From a virus: a DNA stretch of 25,658 nt. Made by a program: the position numbers and the translations under genes. Numbering within the stretch: position 1 is the first letter of the stretch; every line of letters begins with the position of its first letter. The notes under the pieces were generated by a model. It did not search any database and was not told where the DNA came from. It saw only the letters and a list, made by a program, of their open reading frames with translations. The stretch is from positions 1 through 25,658 of IMG/VR virus record IMGVR_UViG_3300043429_000817. The stretch is one strand, 5' to 3'. Positions 1 through 7,583 of the stretch are shown in pieces.

Positions 1-3000
1 ACGCGACATTGTTTGCGCCAGGCGCAAAGGTGTATTGTCTGTAATCGGATGTGTTCAGTGAACTTTCACCAACACCACCAATCTTGGTCATCAATTGATA
101 TGGGCGACTATCAAAACTTGACGCATCATCTGCCGACAAGACTTTGTAGTAAACCAGAATTTCACCTTCAACAGGTTTGTATGCATCTAGGTAAACGCGC
201 AGGTCGCCCGCATCCAAACCATCTGCCAGTGTTACTTTTCTGGTGATGTATGTTGCATATCCCGGACCGCCCGAAGCAGAATCTTCACCCAAGCAGACCG
301 CAACGGCATTTGATGTCGATGTGGTATCACCTGAAATGGTGACTGTTGGTGAACCTGTGTAACCGGAACCCGATGTCAGAATTTCAACACCTGTCACGAC
401 ATTCGCGGTGACGATGGCGCGACCTGTTGCACCCGAACCGTTACCACCAGAGATTGTTACGGTGACATTACTTGCATTTGAATATGCAACACCGCCATTG
501 GTGATTACGATATCTGTGTTTGACAGACCTAGGTTGTTGATGTAGTTTTCGACAGCAATGATACTCAATCGTTCTGTGTCAATTACTGGCGACACATCCA
601 CATTGTCTGTGTCCATTGACAGTTTCAACTGGAACGAAGTGTTGGTTGCAGTCAGTACACGGCGACCGGTCGAATCGTTGAAATCATAGTTCTCACCGAT
701 TTCGAACAGCTTGAATGATTCTTGTGCGCCGGTCGATTCTGTAACAGAAGAGAATCTTGCATCAATTGTGGTGCCTGGCAGAATCAAGTTTTGTTGTGTA
801 ATTTGGAACAAATCCAACGCAACATTCGAAGTTGGTGGTTCAGACAATGCGAACACGACTTCTTTAGGTGATGTTTCGAATTTTGCCTTCATCAGTTTGA
901 ACATCAAGTCTTCTTCTTGGATTGGAGTCCAAGTTGTAGAGTTTTGTGACTTGAACAACGAACCAAGATATGGTTGAGACGAAATCAAACGGTTTGTTCC
1001 GTAAATCTTGTCACCGAAACGAGACAGATAGACGCGATACTTGAAGCTGTTTGCCAACAAGACGACCGCGTACTCTTGTCCCGGATTCAGATAAACTGGT
1101 GCTGGGAATTTGACTTCTGTGTACAACGCAGAGTCATCAAGAGGTTGCGTTGTCGCGGTATTTGCATAACGCGCACCCAATGTTGACGAATCAACTTCAT
1201 TGATATCATCAGGGTCAACAAACGCAGTTGCGAATGGGAGAATCTGAGACGCATGAGGGAAACCGTTCACGACAGGACGGATTTGTACCTGTAGAGGAAT
1301 TGTTGGGTCTTTTGTTTCAACCATCAAACGCAGACTTGTGACGAATAGACCTTTTGGATAAATCGACTGGTCAACCAAAATGGTTTGTGCCAATGGGTCA
1401 ACCCAATCTGTTGTCTGTGTTGTCTGAGTTTCGGTACGAACAACAGTTGTGGTGAATGCACGCTCATCGGTGATATCACTACGAGTCAGAACTGGTGTAC
1501 GGGTTGCAGTGACTTCGCGAGTGAACGAGTTCAGTGTACCTTGTGCGAAATAGTGTGCGTCACCGTTTGTTACGGAATCGGCAAGTTCGCCACTTGAGGT
1601 ATCAGACAAACGAACAACCTTGTCGCCAGTACGGAACTTGACGCCTGTTGCTGGGTCTGGAATGTTCAACTCACCATAAACTTCACCGCGAGTATCCGTG
1701 ACCAATTCACCGATTGAGTACACGACTGGACCTGTTGGAACTGGTGAGAAGTCTGCACTGACTTGTGCTTCGCGAGTCTGCACATTGTATGCAGAAATTG
1801 TTCTTGTCAGACCTGCACCTGTGCCATTTGCGGATGCAATGGTGATTGTCTTGCCGACCAAGAATGTCGAGTTAGACGAAATCGAATTTGCCGCAGGACC
1901 AAGAATGTTGGTGTTCAGTGTGATGGTGTTCGCGGTGATTGTATCGGTATTACCTGAGAAGTGTTCATACGACAGAATACGCGAGTTCGCACCAGCAATT
2001 ACATTGTTGGCGTTAGCAGAACGCAAGAAGGTATTGTTCGCAGTGATGAATGCAGAGTTGCCGTTTGCACCACGAATGTCAGATAGAACAATCTTAGCAG
2101 GGAACGCACGAGCGACCTTGGCATAACCAAGGATTTTGTTTGTCGCTGGTTCGAAAATTTCGACATCTTCGTTGTTGCCCGCTTCATCGACAAACAGTTT
2201 GTTTGTTCCGGTGTGTGCAAGGTTTACAATGTTCAGACGGTTGACATATTGCGATGCCTCGGTCTTGTCGAAGAATGTGTACATACGGGTTTGTGGCAAG
2301 AAACCTTTACCAATGAAACGAATCTTGCTCTTACGAACAAACGGAATCAACGAAGAGTCAATCAGTCTGTTGCCTGTTACTGTACGGATTTCCGCAGAAC
2401 CAACTGTTGTCAATACACCTGTTCTTTGTTCGATTGTATCAACAGAACGAGAAATGGTTGTTTCGACAGTATCGGTAGTTGTGATTTGGCGTCTGTTTGT
2501 AGGGTTTGCAGTTGATGTCGAAGAGACAAGTGTTGTTCCCAAAACAGTATCAACTGGTTCGCCGGTCCACACAGTTTGCCAATCGTTCCAGACAATACCC
2601 GCTTGTTGTTCAGCGGCGATGAATGCCGCACGGTCAATATCATAAGTGATTGTATCTGGTTTCTGTTCGGTGTCGAACCAGACATCCGATGCAGGAGTCA
2701 AATCCATCTGACCAAGGAACAAAGCAGAGTTGTATGGGTTTACATTTTCGGACTTCGATGCAACATTTTGTGTGACGAAGTTTTCTTCGGAATATGGAAG
2801 CAGATACAAAGGACCTTTGCGTGTTGCGCCATTGTCTGAGTATCTTTCCAGTCTGTAGTTTCTCTTGTAGAATGCCGCACGAAGTTCACGGTTGCGCGAG
2901 TCAATCGAACAACGGTAGTCTGTGTTTAGAACATCACCAACACTGTGACCTGTGAATGGGTCAGCAATGATGCCGTTCTTGAATCGTACAAGACCTGTTT

Positions 3001-5983
3001 CACTGTCGATGATTTGAACATCGTTTGCTTGCTTCTCTAGGAAGTTCAGTGCGGTGTAGTATTCGATTTTCTGGACACGCTTCTCGATATTGCCGATATC
3101 ACGCATGGTGAATCTGCGGTTATCAATGTATTGCAATTGAACATTCGCAACATTCGCGGTGTATGGCGGAACGACCAGTTTGTAGATGGTCATACCGTTT
3201 TCTTCTTCCGCAGGTTCTTTTGGTTTCAGTGCAGGAATGCCCTTGACCAATTTGATATCGCGGTCAGATGTGACGATTACTTTATCGATGCGACCCAAGT
3301 AGTATTGGAAATCTGCTTGCAAGTCAATACCAGTTGCAGGCAGAGTGATGTCTTTGTATTCACCAGCAACACCGGAAGTACCCGCTTTGCGGATTGGTCG
3401 GAAGTCGAAGCAGTCACGCAGTTCGTAAACCAGACCACTTGATGGTGAGGTGTAACGAGGAATCGAATCGTAATCTGGATAAGAAACGACATCGAAGTAC
3501 GAACCGGTTGTCACGGTTGGTGCAACTGAGTGATTGAAAATATCCGCAAAGACCACGACATTGCCCGTTGGACCAGAGAATCCCGGTTTCAGCGAAATAG
3601 AACCGTGTTCATACGAATCGTCTCTTTGACCGTTGTCAAGGACATAATTCGATGTGATATCGATTGCAGTTGCCAAGTTTGCCGTTGTGATTGCATTTGT
3701 GCCAAGGTCGTAAACCTTGCGCAGTGTGATGATATCGGCGCAGTACAAAGATTGCGGCGAGTTAGGTGTTTTCAGTGTTGCGGTATCAGCACCACGAATG
3801 AAGTTGACTTGCAGACCCGGCTGATTTACTGTCGCGGCAGGGAATACGGTGACATTCGCGTTAATCGATTGACCGCTTGAAGTTTCTACCAATGCAATAT
3901 CGGCAGTACCCAAAGATTTGGTTCTACGCAGACTGTAACCCAATTCAAGGTCATACTTGTAGTAAACTTTTGCGGTTGTGCCTGTGCCAATTCCCGGCAG
4001 TGTCAGATTAACCGTTGTCTTGACAGAAGTCGAAGAAACGGCAATTTGGTTTGTCGCGTTTGCAAGATTGACCAATTGACCGGCAGTATAAACAGAACCG
4101 CCGCCTGGTGTGACGATTTGAATCAGGAAGTTTTCAACAACATCCGACGGAGACATCGGTGTAGCATTGCCTGGCGTGGTTGTCAATCCATCTGGTGTAT
4201 CGAATGTTGCAAAGTTTACACCGTTGAAAGTTACGACCTGTGTTGCACGACCTGTGACGGTGACATTTGCAACCGAACCACCAACAACATAACTGTATGG
4301 AAGTGGGAACACCAATGTGTTCAAGTTCGATTCGTTGATGAATGCACTTTGATATGGGTCTTGCAGTGATGTGAACTTGGAAGTCGAAGAGACATCCATA
4401 GTTGCGCCAAGGGTGGTGCTTGTATTAGTCACAAAGGACTCTGCATCTCCAAACTGATAATCCAGTGAGAATTTTGTTGCAGTGGTTGGCAGACCAAAAT
4501 CGAATTCGCGGGAGACAGTTGCGACTTTTGTACTTCCGTTGTACGATTCGATTTGGCGAAGTTCGCCTACATTAGCACCATTGTGTTGTACGATACGAAT
4601 CACGACACCTTTGTAAGCATCATTCACAGAAGACGCATTGGTGTCAAGAGTAATTGTGTTTGCGGTACCGCCGGTGGCGTTCGCGCTTCTGTTACCCATT
4701 CGTACATCGAATACATGGAATTTGTAAATGCCGTTTGCGACATTGGTGACGGTATCCAAACCGGACAGACCGCTTTGATAATCTGCGGTACGAACACGCA
4801 GTTTACCAATCTCTGTTGCAGACAGAGCAGTTGTGCTGGTTGTGTTGACCGAGGCAACATTGACGCAGTGTACAGTCAAGTCGGTCAAGGTGTCCAGAGA
4901 AATAGGACCACGGACATTCGCGACATCAACATAATTTTGATAGTTGATTGTCAGGTCATAAGATGTGACTGATGCGTTGTCTTTTGCTTTTGTGTCAACA
5001 AGAACAGTTGGATATGTTTGTTCGAATTCGAAACCTTTGACATATGCCTTACCTGAACTGACCACGACATTGAAGGTGTTGACATCTGCACCATCTTTCA
5101 GTTCAATCAAGAATGGTCGAACTGTGTAGTTACCAGATTCATCAAATGTACGGCGAGCGAGTGTTTTCTCAAGCTCGTTGTACACGAAGTTTTTCATGAC
5201 GCGGGTGACCAGACCACCTTGCAGTCTTACGATTTCAACAAATGAAGAATCGTCTGTGCTTTCTAGATTTCTAGTTGCAAGTTTCAGTGCTTTCTTGAAT
5301 CGAGTTGCGCCGGGCGCTTGATAGTTCGAAGCGTACAGAGCAGGGTCAAGCAGACTGGTGTCTTGGTTTTCATCAACAACCGAGTTGTCAATTTCAAAAC
5401 CAACTCTCAGCGTTGGTGCATTTGAATAACGGTCAAGAACGATTGTCTGTGATGGGAACTTGACAAAGTAACCATCGATGAAGAAAATGCCTTCATTGAT
5501 GCTGAATGTCGAAGAATCGCCTGTCAGACTTGAGTTTGCGGTGGTTGCAGAAAGAACATCATCTTCATCGATGATTGCTTCTGTTGTGGTGAATTTTTCA
5601 CCGGTGATGTATCGAACAACCAGAGTCTTTGGTTCGGTATCAGTTGCATTGAAACCTTCGATGACATATGCACGAACGCCGCGACTTGTGTCATCGGTGA
5701 TGAATTTGCCAGTGAATGACTGGGCATTTGCGGTTTCATTTCCTGCAAGACGGATGTATTTTGCATCCGAGTTGTCATAGGTGAAGTCACCGCCGTTGAT
5801 GATGACGCCATCACGGAAGATGTGACTACCGAAGTTGGCGATTTGACGTTGCAGAATAGACTGAATCTGAGTCAGTTCTCTCGCCTGAACCGCATATCCC
5901 GGACGGAACAAAATTTGCTGAAAGTTTTTACTTTCATCAAAATCGTCAAAGTACGGTTCAATGTTGAAATCTTGGGTAGCCAT
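1..5983 (-). CDS. Giant DUF4815-type virion structural protein (partial, C-terminus beyond window)
   Basis: This frame stays open for about 1994 codons from an ATG at 5983 and runs off the window at position 1, so the C-terminus is missing. The start is supported by a GAGG ribosome binding site just upstream and by the gp8 stop 12 bases before the ATG. The N-terminus (roughly residues 5-70) carries the DUF4815 signature: a PGYAVQARELTQIQ motif followed by an IFRDGVIINGGDF stretch. This domain is known from large structural proteins of cyanophage-type T4-like phages. The rest is beta- and threonine/serine-rich without obvious enzymatic motifs. Near the visible C-terminal end, around residues 1840-1910, are glycine-rich GGVAY/GSGY modules like those in gp6, gp7 and gp8. 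It follows gp8, where T4 has gp9-gp12, so I infer a peripheral baseplate or fibre-connecting role. The exact role is unknown. Confidence 0.88.
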   Translation of the reverse strand, partial: MATQDFNIEPYFDDFDESKNFQQILFRPGYAVQARELTQIQSILQRQIANFGSHIFRDGVIINGGDFTYDNSDAKYIRLAGNETANAQSFTGKFITDDTSRGVRAYVIEGFNATDTEPKTLVVRYITGEKFTTTEAIIDEDDVLSATTANSSLTGDSSTFSINEGIFFIDGYFVKFPSQTIVLDRYSNAPTLRVGFEIDNSVVDENQDTSLLDPALYASNYQAPGATRFKKALKLATRNLESTDDSSFVEIVRLQGGLVTRVMKNFVYNELEKTLARRTFDESGNYTVRPFLIELKDGADVNTFNVVVSSGKAYVKGFEFEQTYPTVLVDTKAKDNASVTSYDLTINYQNYVDVANVRGPISLDTLTDLTVHCVNVASVNTTSTTALSATEIGKLRVRTADYQSGLSGLDTVTNVANGIYKFHVFDVRMGNRSANATGGTANTITLDTNASSVNDAYKGVVIRIVQHNGANVGELRQIESYNGSTKVATVSREFDFGLPTTATKFSLDYQFGDAESFVTNTSTTLGATMDVSSTSKFTSLQDPYQSAFINESNLNTLVFPLPYSYVVGGSVANVTVTGRATQVVTFNGVNFATFDTPDGLTTTPGNATPMSPSDVVENFLIQIVTPGGGSVYTAGQLVNLANATNQIAVSSTSVKTTVNLTLPGIGTGTTAKVYYKYDLELGYSLRRTKSLGTADIALVETSSGQSINANVTVFPAATVNQPGLQVNFIRGADTATLKTPNSPQSLYCADIITLRKVYDLGTNAITTANLATAIDITSNYVLDNGQRDDSYEHGSISLKPGFSGPTGNVVVFADIFNHSVAPTVTTGSYFDVVSYPDYDSIPRYTSPSSGLVYELRDCFDFRPIRKAGTSGVAGEYKDITLPATGIDLQADFQYYLGRIDKVIVTSDRDIKLVKGIPALKPKEPAEEENGMTIYKLVVPPYTANVANVQLQYIDNRRFTMRDIGNIEKRVQKIEYYTALNFLEKQANDVQIIDSETGLVRFKNGIIADPFTGHSVGDVLNTDYRCSIDSRNRELRAAFYKRNYRLERYSDNGATRKGPLYLLPYSEENFVTQNVASKSENVNPYNSALFLGQMDLTPASDVWFDTEQKPDTITYDIDRAAFIAAEQQAGIVWNDWQTVWTGEPVDTVLGTTLVSSTSTANPTNRRQITTTDTVETTISRSVDTIEQRTGVLTTVGSAEIRTVTGNRLIDSSLIPFVRKSKIRFIGKGFLPQTRMYTFFDKTEASQYVNRLNIVNLAHTGTNKLFVDEAGNNEDVEIFEPATNKILGYAKVARAFPAKIVLSDIRGANGNSAFITANNTFLRSANANNVIAGANSRILSYEHFSGNTDTITANTITLNTNILGPAANSISSNSTFLVGKTITIASANGTGAGLTRTISAYNVQTREAQVSADFSPVPTGPVVYSIGELVTDTRGEVYGELNIPDPATGVKFRTGDKVVRLSDTSSGELADSVTNGDAHYFAQGTLNSFTREVTATRTPVLTRSDITDERAFTTTVVRTETQTTQTTDWVDPLAQTILVDQSIYPKGLFVTSLRLMVETKDPTIPLQVQIRPVVNGFPHASQILPFATAFVDPDDINEVDSSTLGARYANTATTQPLDDSALYTEVKFPAPVYLNPGQEYAVVLLANSFKYRVYLSRFGDKIYGTNRLISSQPYLGSLFKSQNSTTWTPIQEEDLMFKLMKAKFETSPKEVVFALSEPPTSNVALDLFQITQQNLILPGTTIDARFSSVTESTGAQESFKLFEIGENYDFNDSTGRRVLTATNTSFQLKLSMDTDNVDVSPVIDTERLSIIAVENYINNLGLSNTDIVITNGGVAYSNASNVTVTISGGNGSGATGRAIVTANVVTGVEILTSGSGYTGSPTVTISGDTTSTSNAVAVCLGEDSASGGPGYATYITRKVTLADGLDAGDLRVYLDAYKPVEGEILVYYKVLSADDASSFDSRPYQLMTKIGGVGESSLNTSDYRQYTFAPGANNVA

Positions 5984-5995
5984 CTAAGCCTCTAG

Positions 5996-7564
5996 TTAAA
6001 AATTAATTGTCAATCTGATGTTTTCTGCTTGTCCGTCTGCACGGTCAGTTTTTGGATCGTTTTTGACGAAAATGATATCGCCAGTTCCCGGTTCAAATTC
6101 TGGTGTTGTGTAACTTTCAACCGCTCTTGATACCAGTGATGTGTTGCCTTTTAACAGACTACCGACGGTTGGTGTACCCAATACATTGATAAGTCTGATT
6201 GTGTTTGTTTCTTGCACATGGACTGTGCCTTGGAATGTGAAATTTTCCAGTGAACTGCCTTGATAGACAATTTCGTTGTCTGTGTACGCTGTGCCCGGAA
6301 TTACAGTGATATTGGTTGTTTGTGAAATAACACTGTTCGCATTCGCATAATCCACACTTGAGTTACTTCCGTATTTATGCGGTGCCGCCAGTAGTCCGTA
6401 TTGACGGAATGAGGTGTCAACTGAAATTATCCCACCTTCGGAAGAGTCTGGGGCACCAATTCGTGTTGCAATCATTACGGTATTCGCGGCAAGTTCTCTT
6501 GCAGGATTATATCCGTATCCATACTTAGGTGCAAGGACGGCGCGGACATTTGCGCCAGTACCGGAACCATGTATGATTGCATTTGCGTAAGAATATCCAG
6601 AACCTCTGGATGTGATTCGTACTTTTTCGATAGTATCGTTCAGTAGGGAAATGGATGCAGAGTAATCGTCTGAACCGTCACCTTTAACTTCAAGTCTTGT
6701 AAACACATCGATGTTTTCACCGACACTGCCTGTACCAATTGTTGGTATCGACAGATTGACGCGGTTATAGGCCGTATCGACACCGGTGATATATGTTTCG
6801 GAAACCAAGTTGCTTCCGGAAATTGCCATGTTGTTTTTGACATTTGAAGTCGAGTTCAAAGTCAGTACGGTACAACCAGTTGCGAATGTTGATGCAAGAG
6901 TCAGAGTAGAATCAAAATACCCTGTTCCAGAATCTTCGACCACAATTTCTGCAATTGAACCGTCAAGCAGGTTGTTCTGACTACTTGAATATTCCAAGTC
7001 TGCAACACTTGTCGGAACAGGCATCCATTCGTCAGTCAGGAACTTGTTCGAAGGTTTGATGTTGTACATATACTTCCAAACATAGTTGTCTGGCGTGTCG
7101 ATGAACCCGTTTGAATTCGACAGGTAGTTGCCCGATGGTTGAATTGTCGATGGTGTCGCGCCGTCATTGTGTACGCACAAATAAACATCAAGTGTGTCGG
7201 TAATGACATACATCGGTTTGCTGTTGCCTGTGGTCTGCACCAAGGTGTTTGCAGGAATCGTGTCATCAAAACTCTTGTAGATGGTGTTCGCGACCCAAGG
7301 TCTGCGTGGAATCACCAGTTCAACATCACTAGTCACCACTTTCTTTGCGGCAAACATCTGACTCCAGACTTCTTTCTCTGTCGCGGTTCCGTCTGTAATG
7401 TTCGGAATATCGGCATCCGAGTTTGCATACGGAATATCATTACCCAAAAAGATGTAATGTGGTCTGTGTGGATAATTTGACGCGAAACCAGCATCAGAGA
7501 ACGAATCTCTGAATCGTACCGCGTTGTCATAAGACAATTTGTATGATGTATATGTGTTTGCCAT
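5996..7564 (-). CDS. 8: Baseplate wedge protein gp8
   Basis: This 522-residue protein matches T4 gp8, a dimeric wedge component that binds gp6, gp7 and gp10, at both ends. Near residues 35-92, YIFLGNDIPYANSD and then DVELVIPRRPW align with the T4 FGRSEPW and AVIPRRDW segments. Residues 158-185 (DNYVWKYMYNI, then MPVP) match T4 DGYVWEYLFEI and VPWP. The C-terminal AENIRLTINF matches T4 EEINILFTF. T4 gp8 is 334 residues; the excess is largely an insertion at about residues 195-345 containing GTGY and GSGY glycine-rich modules, a beta-rich filler also seen in neighbouring gp6 and gp7. The gene follows gp7 after a 19-base gap holding a late promoter box six bases before the ATG. No good ribosome binding site is visible. 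Confidence 0.93.
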   Translation of the reverse strand: MANTYTSYKLSYDNAVRFRDSFSDAGFASNYPHRPHYIFLGNDIPYANSDADIPNITDGTATEKEVWSQMFAAKKVVTSDVELVIPRRPWVANTIYKSFDDTIPANTLVQTTGNSKPMYVITDTLDVYLCVHNDGATPSTIQPSGNYLSNSNGFIDTPDNYVWKYMYNIKPSNKFLTDEWMPVPTSVADLEYSSSQNNLLDGSIAEIVVEDSGTGYFDSTLTLASTFATGCTVLTLNSTSNVKNNMAISGSNLVSETYITGVDTAYNRVNLSIPTIGTGSVGENIDVFTRLEVKGDGSDDYSASISLLNDTIEKVRITSRGSGYSYANAIIHGSGTGANVRAVLAPKYGYGYNPARELAANTVMIATRIGAPDSSEGGIISVDTSFRQYGLLAAPHKYGSNSSVDYANANSVISQTTNITVIPGTAYTDNEIVYQGSSLENFTFQGTVHVQETNTIRLINVLGTPTVGSLLKGNTSLVSRAVESYTTPEFEPGTGDIIFVKNDPKTDRADGQAENIRLTINF

Positions 7565-7570
7565 AACTTG

Positions 7571-7578
7571 TATTTATA
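7571..7578 (-). promoter_or_regulatory. T4-type late promoter box before gp8
   Basis: TATAAATA on the minus strand (TATTTATA on plus) is an exact match to the T4 late promoter -10 box recognised by gp55-type sigma. It lies in the short gp7-gp8 gap, with only six bases (CAAGTT) before the gp8 ATG. With T4 spacing, transcription would start at or within a base or two of the start codon, giving an essentially leaderless gp8 message. The exact match and its intergenic location support it; activity is inferred. Confidence 0.7.
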
Positions 7579-7583
7579 TCGTG

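Noticed and set aside
1698-2645. Plus-strand ORFs of 142 and 169 residues opposite the giant minus-strand gene
   Set aside because: They are antisense shadows of the DUF4815 frame, have no ribosome binding sites or recognisable domains, and use unusual residue composition.
6372-6379. CATAAATA on the minus strand inside gp8
   Set aside because: It matches the relaxed late box, but is within coding sequence nearly 400 bases before the next start; not enough support without transcript data.
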